A stretch of 64,000 bases of DNA from Gammaproteobacteria bacterium (GTDB lineage: Bacteria; Pseudomonadota; Gammaproteobacteria; Pseudomonadales; Pseudohongiellaceae). The notes under the pieces are model-generated. The model saw nothing but the letters and a program-made list of their open reading frames with translations, searched no databases and was not told the DNA's origin. Shown piece by piece: positions 8,678 through 17,785 of the stretch. The stretch is taken from positions 248,001 to 312,000 of the forward strand of contig JAJFKE010000023.1 in assembly GCA_021773355.1 (NCBI GenBank), written 5' to 3'. The position numbers and the translations under genes are program-made. Within the stretch, counting starts at the first letter, position 1, and every line of letters begins with the position of its first letter.

Positions 8678-8941
8678 GGGAGCCTCTGAACAAGTCTATG
8701 ATACCTCTGCGGAGCCTGAAGCGTTCAGCTGCAAGACGCGGTTCGCCGTTAATGGCCTAAGTCCTTAACAAGAAGCGCAACGCGGCAGATGGGCGCTTCA
8801 GGCCCGCCCTTCGGGGCATTTGGCCTGTCCCGATCTCTTTGTTGTCTTTTTTTGACGTGCGGACGCATGCCGGCAAAAAGACGTCTTGACCTCGGGACAG
8901 GCCAAATGCCAGAGGTGCCATAGACTTGTTCAGAGACTCCC
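8678..8941. mobile_element. Non-autonomous element (MITE-like) between nqrE and nqrF
   Basis: The 264-bp segment is bounded by near-perfect terminal inverted repeats (8,678-8,700 and 8,919-8,941, one mismatch, with similarity reaching further in) and flanked by TA on both sides (8,676-8,677 and 8,942-8,943). Inside is a second, perfect 19-bp inverted repeat (8,815-8,833 and 8,892-8,910). It has no convincing coding frame. TA flanks fit IS630/mariner-like or some IS5-group transposition. It interrupts an otherwise tightly coupled operon, supplies the last base of the nqrE stop codon and probably the ribosome-binding site of nqrF. A lone copy of the end repeat is found at 39,887-39,904. Confidence 0.8.
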
Positions 8942-9549
8942 TACAACTCAATTCTGGCGATGGATATGAATGCCATGGACATCAGTCCGGTTGTGATAAA
9001 GACAATGCCGAGCCCCTGCAGCCCCTGCGGAATTTCGCTGTACTTCATTTTCTCCCGCAAGCCCGCCAACATAACCAGCGCCAAGGCCCAGCCCACTCCT
9101 ACACCGAATCCATAGGCTGCGCTTTCCACAAAACTGTAGTCGCGTTGCACCATGAACAAGGACGCACCGAGAATTGCACAGTTCACCGTTAGCAGCGGCA
9201 GAAAGGTTCCGAGTGCCTGATACAAAGCCGGAAAAAAACGCTTCAACATCATCTCCAAAATTTGCACCATTGCGGCAATAACGCCGATATAACTGATCAA
9301 TCCGAGATAGCTAAAATCCAGATGTCCCAATCCTGCCCATGCTAGCGCGCCATCGCGCAATAGGTAGGTGTAGATCAGGTTATTCACTGGCACCGTTATG
9401 CCTTCAACCAATATCACCGCCGCTCCAAGACCGATGGCGGTTTTGATCTGCTTGGAAATCGCCAGAAAGGTACACATGCCCAGAAAGAAAGCCAGAGCGA
9501 GATTCTCGACAAAAACTGCCCGGGCAAATATTGCGGCCAGCTGCTCCAT
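8941..9549 (-). CDS. nqrE: Na+-translocating NADH:quinone reductase subunit E
   Basis: A 202-residue, six-helix membrane subunit with [13 protein letters not shown] near the start and [11 protein letters not shown] in the second half, both typical of NqrE; the cysteines in these helices coordinate the intramembrane Fe centre together with NqrD. ATG 9549 overlaps the nqrD stop (TGATG), with GGAGG six bases upstream. The stop TAG is made of the TA target site plus the first base of the inserted element, so the C-terminus ends exactly at the insertion. Confidence 0.96.
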   Translation of the reverse strand: MEQLAAIFARAVFVENLALAFFLGMCTFLAISKQIKTAIGLGAAVILVEGITVPVNNLIYTYLLRDGALAWAGLGHLDFSYLGLISYIGVIAAMVQILEMMLKRFFPALYQALGTFLPLLTVNCAILGASLFMVQRDYSFVESAAYGFGVGVGWALALVMLAGLREKMKYSEIPQGLQGLGIVFITTGLMSMAFISIARIEL

Positions 9550-10208
9550 CAATCGCCTCCCAACTCTGGCGCGACTATCGACTCAAACTCCGCTTGCTCT
9601 ACCTGCTGCGGTTTCAAGCTGCGGATTCCCCAGATAATAAAACCAATAATAAAAAAGGCACTTGGCGCTAGCTGAAATAAACCATTCGGCTCGAACCATC
9701 CGCCCTCACTCACTGGCTTTAAAATTTGCACGTCCAGCAAGGTGCCGGTGCCAAACAGTTCGCGGATGACGGCGACGCTGATCAGGATCAGGCTATAACC
9801 GATACCATTCCCGATCGCATCCAGAAAACTGACACCCACTCTATTCTGCGCAGCAAAGGCTTCCGCGCGGCCCAGAACGATGCAGTTGGTTATTATCAAG
9901 CCGACGAAAACACTCAGCGTGCGCGCGGTTTCGGGAGCAAAGGCTTGCAATAATTCATCGACGACGATGACTCCGGAAGCGATTACCGTCATTTGCACGA
10001 TGAGGCGAACTGAACTAGGCAGCTGCCGCCGCATCATACTTATAGTCACATTGGAAAAAGCCAATACCGAAATCACCGCCAAACTCATAACCAGTGCCGA
10101 ATAAACAGAATTTGTAATGGCCACCGCAGAACAAATCCCCAGGATATGCAGAGTAACGGGGTTCTCATCGATGAGAGGTGCCAACAGTGCCCGGCGTGCT
10201 CGAATCAT
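9549..10208 (-). CDS. nqrD: Na+-translocating NADH:quinone reductase subunit D
   Basis: The 219-residue membrane subunit shows the NqrD hallmarks [14 protein letters not shown] at the N-terminus and [16 protein letters not shown] in the middle, two half-helix motifs that mirror those of NqrE and bear the Fe-binding cysteines. It forms the central membrane pair with NqrE. ATG 10208 overlaps the nqrC stop as TGATG, and the gene overlaps nqrE in the same way, so translation of C, D and E is coupled. Confidence 0.96.
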   Translation of the reverse strand: MIRARRALLAPLIDENPVTLHILGICSAVAITNSVYSALVMSLAVISVLAFSNVTISMMRRQLPSSVRLIVQMTVIASGVIVVDELLQAFAPETARTLSVFVGLIITNCIVLGRAEAFAAQNRVGVSFLDAIGNGIGYSLILISVAVIRELFGTGTLLDVQILKPVSEGGWFEPNGLFQLAPSAFFIIGFIIWGIRSLKPQQVEQAEFESIVAPELGGD

Positions 10209-10996
10209 CACATGTCGCCTATGCTGGGAAAGTTATTGAGAAACCTGGCAAAGCCGTGGCTACCGAACCAGTAATGTATCAGGTTCATCACGCCATTTGC
10301 CGTCACCGTCGCGCCAGTCAGACCGTCAACTTGATACGCCGCGTCCGGTGAACTTGCGTTGACTTCGCCCCTGATAATCCTGAATCGTAATAGGTTCTGT
10401 TCGTCATACAATTTCCGCCCCCTCCACTTCGCTTGCCAATCCGGCCGCAGAATCAGATCACCAATACCCGGAGTTTCGCCGTGTTCATAAAAAGTGATGT
10501 CAGCAATGGTATTTAGATCATTCTCAAGCGCAATAAACCCGTAAATCGTTGACCACATCCCCTGTCCGTATACCGGTAATATTAGCCGCTGCAGTTGCTC
10601 GCCATCCCTGACCAGATACACCGTCACCAAGCTGGATCGCTGACCCAGTCGCGCCACGTCCTCATCCGCAGGGATTGGGACATTTAGCTGCGGATCGGCG
10701 GCCGCTTTCCACATATCAAAGGCATCTGGATCATAGGAAGAGTCGAATGCACCTCGCTGCAAATCGACGAGGCGCACGTCGATATCCTGATAGGCCACAA
10801 TTATCTCCAGCTCTGACATTTCATCTACAGAATCCTCGACACCGCTGATACCAATGATAAAACGGATTCGTTCCAGATCGGCGTAGGCCTTCTGGATCGG
10901 CTGCAGAGTTACTGCCGTGAGGGTGACCAGGACGGAGCACAGCAGCGCCGTGGCAGTGACTACGATAATTGCCTTTAACGGACTCTCTTTATCCAT
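10208..10996 (-). CDS. nqrC: Na+-translocating NADH:quinone reductase subunit C
   Basis: A 262-residue protein with one N-terminal helix and a periplasmic FMN-binding domain. DGLTGATVTANGV near the C-terminus contains the flavinylation motif D-x-x-T-G-A-T, where Thr230 should carry FMN through a phosphoester bond added by ApbE. GETPGIGD upstream in the domain is also typical. The start overlaps the nqrB end. No apbE gene is present downstream in this window, so the flavin transferase must be encoded elsewhere. Confidence 0.95.
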   Translation of the reverse strand: MDKESPLKAIIVVTATALLCSVLVTLTAVTLQPIQKAYADLERIRFIIGISGVEDSVDEMSELEIIVAYQDIDVRLVDLQRGAFDSSYDPDAFDMWKAAADPQLNVPIPADEDVARLGQRSSLVTVYLVRDGEQLQRLILPVYGQGMWSTIYGFIALENDLNTIADITFYEHGETPGIGDLILRPDWQAKWRGRKLYDEQNLLRFRIIRGEVNASSPDAAYQVDGLTGATVTANGVMNLIHYWFGSHGFARFLNNFPSIGDM

Positions 10997-12206
10997 CGAC
11001 CAACTCCGCTATGCGCCGTTGCCGTCGGCGAATGTATAGCTCGACCACGACATAATCGATCAACGGAGCACACAGACTGGCCAGAAAAACAGCAATCAGC
11101 ACTGCTTCATTAAATGAAGGATTCATTACCTGAAGCACGATGGCCAAAACACCGACCAGTGCGCCGAACACCCAGCGCCCTGCATTAGTCATGGCGCCGG
11201 CCACCGGATCTGTTGCGAAAAACACTGCTCCGAAGCCAAATCCCCCGAGCAACACATGCCAACTCCAGGGAATTTCGAACATCCGATTGCCGTCACTTGG
11301 CAGGCTGTTAAATATTACTGCCGTTGCCGCCACCCCAAGCAAAACCCCGGACATTACACGCCAGGAAACTGTGCTGGTAACAATAAGATATCCCGCACCC
11401 AGCAAACTGCCTAGCAAGGAGGTCATACCCATTGCTCCTGTGCCTACACCGAGAAAGAAATCCCACCAGTTCAGTCCCGAAGCCAGGATTGCTTCGATAC
11501 CTCCGCTTGCCGCCAACAGCAGTTCGGGAGTTTGCGTGAACCCAGGAACAGGTATCCAGTTAGCTTCCCCGAATACAAGATCGGGATAGGCCAACCACAG
11601 GAAGCTTAGACCCAGCACTGCAGGGTTGACCAGATGGCGACCCGAGCCGCCGTAAATATGTTTACCTAACACCGAGCCGAAGCTGATGCCCAGCGCCACT
11701 TGCTCCAGCGGTGTCCCGGCAGGCAGGATCAGGGCGAACAACCAGGCAAAGGCCAATAATCCCTCATCTAAGGACCGACGCCGCAATGTCGAAAAAACCG
11801 CATCCCAGAAAGAACTCACCAACAAGGCGACCACAAAGATCGGTAGGAAATACAGCAGCCCATGAGTAAAACAGGCGAACATATTGGCAGGGTCGTAGCC
11901 TATGCCCAGGCTGCCGAGTATTCCTCCTCGCCAACCGCCCAGCTGCGTCAAGGACATTTCGACCATCGCCAGATTAGACTGGTAACCGATATTCCATAGG
12001 CCGATTAACCAGCAGGGAATCGTCGCAATCACAAAGTTATTCAGTATCCCCTGAACGCATGCCCCATCCCTGATATACGGTGCCGCCCGAGCGCTGGCTG
12101 AAGAGGAATACAGAAACCGTTCCAGCATCTGTAGCCAGGGCCGAACCCAGCTTGGAACGATTCTCTTGCTGGCAGCGGACTTGAATCTGGTAGATAAGCT
12201 GCTCAA
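10989..12206 (-). CDS. nqrB: Na+-translocating NADH:quinone reductase subunit B
   Basis: The 405-residue, multi-helix subunit contains HIYGGSGRHLVNPAVLGL, the flavinylation site GAMGMTS (Thr262 expected to carry FMN) and FFATDPVAGAMTNAGRW, all diagnostic of NqrB (related to RnfD). It holds riboflavin and FMN cofactors and forms the Na+ path. It starts four bases after the nqrA stop and overlaps nqrC, consistent with a single operon. Confidence 0.96.
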   Translation of the reverse strand: MSSLSTRFKSAASKRIVPSWVRPWLQMLERFLYSSSASARAAPYIRDGACVQGILNNFVIATIPCWLIGLWNIGYQSNLAMVEMSLTQLGGWRGGILGSLGIGYDPANMFACFTHGLLYFLPIFVVALLVSSFWDAVFSTLRRRSLDEGLLAFAWLFALILPAGTPLEQVALGISFGSVLGKHIYGGSGRHLVNPAVLGLSFLWLAYPDLVFGEANWIPVPGFTQTPELLLAASGGIEAILASGLNWWDFFLGVGTGAMGMTSLLGSLLGAGYLIVTSTVSWRVMSGVLLGVAATAVIFNSLPSDGNRMFEIPWSWHVLLGGFGFGAVFFATDPVAGAMTNAGRWVFGALVGVLAIVLQVMNPSFNEAVLIAVFLASLCAPLIDYVVVELYIRRRQRRIAELVDG

Positions 12207-12210
12207 TGCT

Positions 12211-13575
12211 CTAGCCTTCCTTCTCTATTTGCTCAAGATTAGTACGCAAAGCAGCACCGTAATTCTGCTTTGCTGGACAGACAAAAGAACTGAGCGCCAG
12301 ATCATCTTCTGCCAATTCCAAACATCCCAACGCCTGAGCGGCATCGCTATCCTTAACCAGCAGGGCGCGGAATAAGGGCGACGGCAGAATATCCAGAGGC
12401 ATAACGCGTTCAAAAACCTCGAGCGGAAGCATGGCAACTCGACGTCCATTCTGTATCGTGGTGAATTTTTCAAGACGTCCGCGGTTTTGAGTCGTAGCAA
12501 AGCGCGAAGTAAAATTGTACTTATCGGAGCCGAGAGTAAGCCAACCGAAGCGCCGGACCTCAGCCTGGTCCAGAAGTACTGAAACCTGATTGTGGTAACG
12601 ACCAAGAAAGCTCATCGGCCCCTGCGCCGTAAATCCGTCTAGCACCGATCCCGATATCAGTCTGTAGTTCTCGGTGGCGACAATTTCATCCGTCAACAAC
12701 TGTGAAATATTTGCTCCAGGCCTGGTGCGAATCAACCGGGGTTTTATCGCCCCGGGTCCGCCGATAGACAGGACACGCTCATTCAGCAAGCAACCAGTAC
12801 TAAACAGATGGCCGATGGCAATCACATCCTGATAGTTGATGTGCCAGACCGTACGGTCGGTGCGGACCGGACTCAGGTGATGAATGTGAGTACCCGGCAA
12901 GCCCGCCGGGTGCGGTCCTCTAAATTCAACCCTTTGGATTCCACTTCCTGAAGGGACCGGTTGCGACCAATCTGGGCCGGTACATAAAAAAACCGGACCC
13001 TCACTAAGCTGGGCCACGATCTCCAAGCCCAGGGTGAATTCTTGCGCTCGCTCTGCAACTATAATGCTTGGGTTTGCAGCCAGGGGCCGAGTATCGATAG
13101 CAGTGATAAATAATGCACTGGGACTGGAGCTGGAATTCGGCACATGATCAAAGGGCCGGGTTCTGAAGCCAGTCCAGGCGCCCGAAAGCAATAACAGTTG
13201 CCTAATCCCAGCGCGGTCATCGGACTTCACTCGATCAAAAGTCTTTTCCGCTGCCGCGGTTTCATCTAACTCGATCACCACAGACTGCAAGACGCGGCGA
13301 CGTCCGCGGTTCACTGCAAGCACACGACCTGTGCCAGGCGAGGTGAATTGAACAGCCGCATCATGCTTATCCACAAACAAGGGCTCTCCCAGACCTACAA
13401 CCGCGCCAGGCTCGACAAGCATTTGCGGTTTCAAGCCGAGATAGTCTGTGCCCAACAGAGCCACTGTCGTTAATGAAGCTCCGGCATCGATGACTTGCTC
13501 TGGCGAGCCAGCGACGGGAATATCCAAACCCTTAGCTATATTGATGATAGAAGCCACAATCCACCCACTACTCAA
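12211..13575 (-). CDS. nqrA: Na+-translocating NADH:quinone reductase subunit A
   Basis: The 454-residue cytoplasmic subunit begins with the conserved KGLDIPVAGSP segment and has HIHHLSPV and QDVIAIGHLF further on, as in other NqrA proteins, which bind quinone sites at the membrane surface. The start is uncertain: TTG 13575 gives the full frame, GTG 13557 is an alternative, and neither has a strong ribosome-binding site. It is the first gene of the operon nqrABCDE-element-nqrF-nqrM-CBS. A perfect 30-bp palindrome lies about 40 bp upstream. Confidence 0.95.
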   Translation of the reverse strand: MSSGWIVASIINIAKGLDIPVAGSPEQVIDAGASLTTVALLGTDYLGLKPQMLVEPGAVVGLGEPLFVDKHDAAVQFTSPGTGRVLAVNRGRRRVLQSVVIELDETAAAEKTFDRVKSDDRAGIRQLLLLSGAWTGFRTRPFDHVPNSSSSPSALFITAIDTRPLAANPSIIVAERAQEFTLGLEIVAQLSEGPVFLCTGPDWSQPVPSGSGIQRVEFRGPHPAGLPGTHIHHLSPVRTDRTVWHINYQDVIAIGHLFSTGCLLNERVLSIGGPGAIKPRLIRTRPGANISQLLTDEIVATENYRLISGSVLDGFTAQGPMSFLGRYHNQVSVLLDQAEVRRFGWLTLGSDKYNFTSRFATTQNRGRLEKFTTIQNGRRVAMLPLEVFERVMPLDILPSPLFRALLVKDSDAAQALGCLELAEDDLALSSFVCPAKQNYGAALRTNLEQIEKEG

Positions 13576-13616
13576 ATGAATAAAGCTAATGCAAAGCGTG
13601 AAAAAGCTACACGATT

Positions 13617-13646
13617 TCAGCTGAAAGTCTTAAGACTTTCAGCTGA
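13617..13646. repeat. Perfect 30-bp palindrome upstream of nqrA
   Basis: The two 15-base halves (TCAGCTGAAAGTCTT and its exact complement) abut with no spacer. It sits 42 bp upstream of the nqrA start, in the likely leader or promoter. It could be a dimeric regulator's operator, a leader hairpin or a cruciform; there is no T-run after it on the nqr strand, so a terminator is unlikely. Confidence 0.65.
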
Positions 13647-14052
13647 CAAGAGCATCAGTGGCTGGTTTTGCCTTTGCGCCGAGACCTAATGAAACCGACG
13701 CAAATACAAAAAAGCTGTTGCCGAACTGACACATTGCAGTAGAGCGTTCATCAACCAGCCTGCAATATTGATAAGAATTATTTCAGTGCTTCTGCAAGCA
13801 TTTAATTTATGGTCGCGGGGTATCGTACTGATTAATTACCGTGGCCTTATTGAGCAGGGTCAACTCAGGGCAATTTGAATTTCGCGCCTGCGGTAAAATA
13901 GAAGTACTAGCTCCAGTTATTGGGGACAGCTTGGCTTTCACCCAGCAGCCCCCGACCAGAGCACAGCAATCCTGGCCTGTTCAGTGAGTAAGTTTTTAGT
14001 GCGCGATGCTTATCCGCAACTACCCTCAAATTGAATTCAAAAATGCTCTTCA
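13647..14052. other. Gene-free stretch containing the nqr promoter region
   Basis: This stretch must contain the nqr promoter and the end of the minus-strand stress-protein transcript. I see no reliable open frame, no RNA gene and no promoter hexamer pair good enough to name. Confidence 0.4.
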
Positions 14053-14970
14053 TTAAGGCCTGACCGGTGTTCTGAATTTTTTAGGTTTAACCGTCAACAC
14101 CGAGCAGTTAACAGTGCGCAGAATCTTCTCGGCTGTATTACCAATAAAAAACCCTGCAATACCAGTGCGCGCAACAGTGCCCATCACAACAAGATCCGCT
14201 CGTTTCCTCGAAACCAGATCGGGGATAATTTCACCGGCCTTCCCCTTCATCAAATGAACCTTGTAGTCTATTCCGCTCAGATCATGATGCCCAAGCAGGT
14301 CCTCCATCCGCTCCTGGTGAGTTTTTTGAATGTCCTGCACAATTTCATCTACTTCGCTCTTCGTCAACATTGTGCGCTTGGATCGCAGCACATCTTCGCC
14401 GACCAAGTTCCAAGCGTGGACGATATGAAGCTCGCTGCCCTCCTGCCTGGCCAATGAAGCGGCCAGTTCAATAATTAGCTTATTAAGTTCGGCATTTGCA
14501 GGCACTTGTGGATCAGGATCAACCGCCGCAACGATGCGTGTATATTTTTTTTGCCTGGATGGTTTGACGATCCACACTGGACAAGGACACTTTCTCATTA
14601 AGTGCATATCTGTTTCTCCGAACAGATAACTTAGTGTGCCACCGCTGCCTTCAGCTGATTTAATCAGCAAGTCATGGCCGCCACGTTGCACCTCCTTGAT
14701 TATTTCGATAAAAGGCGTTCCGGTAAGCATTACCGTTTTCGTCTTTACACCCTTTAGGTCAATTTTTTCGAATTTCGATAATAGTTGTTGTTGGTGTAGT
14801 TGTTTGTAAGTTTTTGCAAGATTGGCCAAAGTTCGCGGGAGTTCAGGACTGGCATCACAAAGTGTTAATTGCGCCTTATTCGCTCGCGCCAACTGCACCG
14901 CTCGTTGCGGGGTTGTTATTGCTTTGCTGCCAGGCTCGTTAACAAACAGTATTCTCTTGAATCGCTGCAT
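14053..14970 (-). CDS. Tandem universal stress protein (UspE-like)
   Basis: The 305-residue protein consists of two UspA folds. The first (about 1-150) ends in CPCPVWIVKPS and has no clear ATP loop; the second keeps it: DLVVMGTVARTG followed by GFFIGNTAEKIL and CSVLTVKP. UspE-type proteins respond to starvation and oxygen limitation and usually stay in the cytoplasm. A perfect FNR/Anr-type box lies about 65-75 bp upstream, so anaerobic induction is likely. The gene is monocistronic. It resembles the partial Usp at the left edge. Confidence 0.9.
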   Translation of the reverse strand: MQRFKRILFVNEPGSKAITTPQRAVQLARANKAQLTLCDASPELPRTLANLAKTYKQLHQQQLLSKFEKIDLKGVKTKTVMLTGTPFIEIIKEVQRGGHDLLIKSAEGSGGTLSYLFGETDMHLMRKCPCPVWIVKPSRQKKYTRIVAAVDPDPQVPANAELNKLIIELAASLARQEGSELHIVHAWNLVGEDVLRSKRTMLTKSEVDEIVQDIQKTHQERMEDLLGHHDLSGIDYKVHLMKGKAGEIIPDLVSRKRADLVVMGTVARTGIAGFFIGNTAEKILRTVNCSVLTVKPKKFRTPVRP

Positions 14971-15032
14971 CAGACTACTCCGCTAAACCAATATGCACAG
15001 CTGTAAGTCTAGTGAGTTTTCAGGATTCTCTA

Positions 15033-15046
15033 TTGATGATAATCAA
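15033..15046 (-). promoter_or_regulatory. Perfect FNR/Anr box upstream of the tandem Usp gene
   Basis: TTGATGATAATCAA matches TTGAT-N4-ATCAA at all ten defined positions and is placed about 63-76 bp before the Usp start at 14970. Direct activation by an FNR-family regulator under low oxygen is inferred. The remainder of the gap from 14,971 to 15,328 shows nothing else recognisable. Confidence 0.7.
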
Positions 15047-15328
15047 TAATGGTGGCAATACAGCCCTGTAAGGTGCCAGCAGCACATAACCGTCAGTAAT
15101 CTTCTGCAAGCAGCGGCGATATTTACAACAGCATTCGCTACCCAGGCTGATTGGATACAAACACCAGGAAATAGAGCGGCGGCTATTGAAAGCTTAATTA
15201 TCTAATTCGAAAGTTAGCAGTTCCGAACTGATTCTTCAGACAACCTATGAAACTCAGGGTCCCTAAATTTTGAATATAGAATGAATTGCGTTATTGAATT
15301 GCTGGGCAGCATCTATTGGACTAGCTAG

Positions 15329-15424
15329 TGGCGGAAGAGGCAGGAGTCGAACCCACCAAGCCTGTCATTAACAGACTTCACCGGGTTTGAAGTCCGGGCA
15401 CCCCACCGGGGATGATACTCTTCC
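15329..15424 (-). tRNA. selC: Selenocysteine tRNA (anticodon UCA)
   Basis: The 96-base minus-strand sequence folds as a tRNA-Sec: 5' GGAAGAG pairs with CTCTTCC before GCCA at the 3' end, the anticodon arm CCGGACTTCAAACCCGG presents TCA, the variable arm is long (about 22 bases), and the T-arm has GGGTTCGACTCC. The CCA end is encoded. Length and layout match E. coli selC (95 bases), including the long acceptor/T stack. It decodes UGA as selenocysteine with SelB, and a candidate user of it lies in this window at 39,358-39,882. selA, selB and selD are not in the window. Confidence 0.96.
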
Positions 15425-15472
15425 GCCAGCGAGTTTAGCATAATCAGGAATTGAGTCACCAATTGGCTGCGC

Positions 15473-16273
15473 TTAGGGAGTGTCATTCAAGGCCCAGTCA
15501 TAGCGCAGATGGCGAATTCCTAGCTCATCAGCGCGAAGGCGATTGACTGTCGCCGAATCCAGCTGTAAAGCTTCTGTATAGTGTGTTAAAAACTCGGCCA
15601 CCGAATCTATACCCTGCCAGCCCTGTTGGAAATCTTCTTCGTACCAATCAAAAATACTCGATATATAGAGTCGCCCATCTGAATAATAATTTCGACTGCT
15701 ATCGGACAAGAATAGCCGCGTGTTTTCTTCCAGCTGTTGCTCAAGTCTTTCACCTACATAGGCTTCGGCCCGCAACGCGGGACAACCGATGGCGGCACAA
15801 TTTACCGCGAAATGAATGCGTGGTTCCTGGTATCTATCCCAACCGCGAATCATTTCATGCTCTATGTCATCCAGTGAAACCTGCTCACCAAATAAGGTTC
15901 CAATGTCCTGATTCCAAGCTGAGGGCAAAATGAAACCTATGTCTCGAATGGAATCTATCCCGGGGTATTCACTTAATATGAGGTCTACCGTCCAGGCATT
16001 GTAGGCGTTGATGAGGAATGCCAACTGCTCAGACTTCGGCCAACTGTCGAAGGATTCACGCGGTACCGCTGAAACCTTGGAGAGGTAAGCACTCAAGATT
16101 TGTCTCTGGACGGCCAACGCAGAATAGTCCAGCTGAGTGGCAATCCCCGCCCCGATCTGTTTCACATGTTTCTTTAGTAGACCATCCCAATCACTGTGAT
16201 CGAACTCAGCGAACAGAGTGGTCGGCAAAAACAACAGTAAAAGTACTACAAATTTACCTGCTTGCTGCAACAT
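15473..16273 (-). CDS. Secreted DUF547-domain protein
   Basis: A 266-residue protein with a signal peptide (LLLLFLPTTLFAEF) and a DUF547 domain, recognisable by AFLINAYNAWTVDLIL, IGTLFGEQVSLDDIEHEMIR and HFAVNCAAIGCPALRAEAY, with a conserved Cys pair in the last. The biochemical role of DUF547 is not known; it is found widely in secreted proteins. ATG 16273 is chosen because it yields a clean signal peptide; the open frame extends to 16,375 without a reason to use it. It is next to selC but nothing ties it to selenium metabolism. Confidence 0.85.
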   Translation of the reverse strand: MLQQAGKFVVLLLLFLPTTLFAEFDHSDWDGLLKKHVKQIGAGIATQLDYSALAVQRQILSAYLSKVSAVPRESFDSWPKSEQLAFLINAYNAWTVDLILSEYPGIDSIRDIGFILPSAWNQDIGTLFGEQVSLDDIEHEMIRGWDRYQEPRIHFAVNCAAIGCPALRAEAYVGERLEQQLEENTRLFLSDSSRNYYSDGRLYISSIFDWYEEDFQQGWQGIDSVAEFLTHYTEALQLDSATVNRLRADELGIRHLRYDWALNDTP

Positions 16274-16517
16274 AGTGTGATGACTTTCCCATTCTGTTGT
16301 TAAAGTGCTGAAAGCTGCCCTGTCATTGGGCTGGAGGCTATCATGGCCTGACAAAATGAAGTATGCTTCAGGCAACTCTTATCCGCTGCTGCATTGAGCA
16401 ATCCAATTTTTCCAAGCGGGTAAAGAATAATTTCTAGCGGTCAATATAACAAGGAAGGAATTAGTCGAAACTGGGTACTACTACATCTAGTCGACTCCCA
16501 CAGCTTGGAGAATCTAA

Positions 16518-17612
16518 ATGCAGCACGCTGAAATCACCGGATGGGGGAAATGTGTACCACCAGCGGTGCTCAGCAATGATGATCTAGCCACCTTTATCGA
16601 TACCTCCGACGAGTGGATTACCTCCAGAACCGGCATTAAAGAAAGGCGTATCTGTCACTCCAATTTTTCCGATATGGCCATCGTGGCCGCCAAACATGCG
16701 CTGGCGGCAGCGGATATGGACCCGATGGAATTGGATCTTATTCTGCTTGGAAGCCTCACTAACGATAGCCTCTGCCCTAACACTGCCTCATTGGTGCAAG
16801 ACGCCATAGGCGCCAGAAACGCAGCTTCTATCGACATCAATTCCGCCTGTACCGGATTTTTGTATGGCTTGCATATTGGAACCAATCTTGTGCGCACCGG
16901 CGCTCATAAGAAAGTGCTAGTCATCGGCGGTGAATTCATTTCTCATTACATGAATTGGGCAAGAAGGGATGTCGCGGTTTTATTTGGCGATGCCTGCGGC
17001 GCCGTTGTCATCGAGGCCAGCGATCAGGAGGTCGGATTATTAGCCGCCAAGATCGGCTGTGAGGCAGACGCGAAATATGCCATCCAGATTACCAATCTCG
17101 GTTCGGCCTACAGCCGACTTAGCGATGAGTTTCTGTACCTTGGTTGGAATTTCGAAGGGCAGGAAGTATTCAAGCGCGCGGTGAAGGCAATGTCCCAAGC
17201 CTGTACCGATGTTCTTGCGGAAACAGGGGTTAGTCTCGATCAGGTGAATCTTGTAGTACCACATCAGGCCAACAAGCGCATTTTGGATGCTCTCGCTAAA
17301 CGCGTAGGCATTCCAGAAGACAAAGTTTTCATCAATGTACACAAATACGGCAATACCTCTGCCGGAACAATTCCGGTAGCCCTGGCGGAGTCACTGGAGG
17401 AAGGTCGAATAAAGCCAGGCGACTATGTGCTTTCTGCAACTTTTGGTGCCGGCCTTACCTGGGGCGCTGGATTAATTCGCTGGGGAGATAGAGTCACTCC
17501 ACTAAAACTTAGCGATGCAGAAATGCCGCCCTGTGATAAGACCGCTCTGGAAATTCTAGCGCCCCATATAAAACGCTATCGCGAACATGCCGAAAAAACG
17601 TTAACTGATTGA
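16518..17612 (+). CDS. 3-oxoacyl-ACP synthase III (KAS III) family protein
   Basis: The 364-residue thiolase-fold enzyme has the KAS III triad: Cys111 in INSACTGFLYG, His in VVPHQANKRI and Asn in HKYGNTSAGT. DTSDEWITSRTGIKERR near the start is the FabH signature. It would condense acyl-CoA with malonyl-ACP. It is somewhat longer than housekeeping FabH (about 320) owing to an insert around residues 190-215 and a C-terminal extension, and it does not sit in the fab cluster, so it may make a special lipid or secondary product rather than start general fatty acid synthesis. An intrinsic terminator follows. Confidence 0.9.
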   Translation: MQHAEITGWGKCVPPAVLSNDDLATFIDTSDEWITSRTGIKERRICHSNFSDMAIVAAKHALAAADMDPMELDLILLGSLTNDSLCPNTASLVQDAIGARNAASIDINSACTGFLYGLHIGTNLVRTGAHKKVLVIGGEFISHYMNWARRDVAVLFGDACGAVVIEASDQEVGLLAAKIGCEADAKYAIQITNLGSAYSRLSDEFLYLGWNFEGQEVFKRAVKAMSQACTDVLAETGVSLDQVNLVVPHQANKRILDALAKRVGIPEDKVFINVHKYGNTSAGTIPVALAESLEEGRIKPGDYVLSATFGAGLTWGAGLIRWGDRVTPLKLSDAEMPPCDKTALEILAPHIKRYREHAEKTLTD

Positions 17613-17729
17613 TTTTAATTGCTTTTGTTCTTGTGACCCTCTGATTCCGAGCCAGATCACGACTGCAATCGCTGCTCAATAAAGCTTTCCTTCTTCTTAG
17701 TACCGGTTTAACTGAAAAGCTTTACCCAC

Positions 17730-17768
17730 AGAGGCCTCTATTCGATAGAATTGAGGCCTCTCTTTTTA
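17730..17768 (+). terminator. Rho-independent terminator after the KAS III gene
   Basis: AGAGGCCTC at 17,730-17,738 pairs with GAGGCCTCT at 17,753-17,761 around a 14-base loop, followed by CTTTTTA. It lies in the gap between the KAS III gene and the DUF3301 gene. Confidence 0.85.
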
Positions 17769-17785
17769 TCCCACTGGAAACCCAA

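Noticed and set aside
8757..8951. A 64-codon frame inside the nqr element
   Set aside because: It spans the internal inverted repeat and the end repeat; its sequence is dictated by the palindromes.
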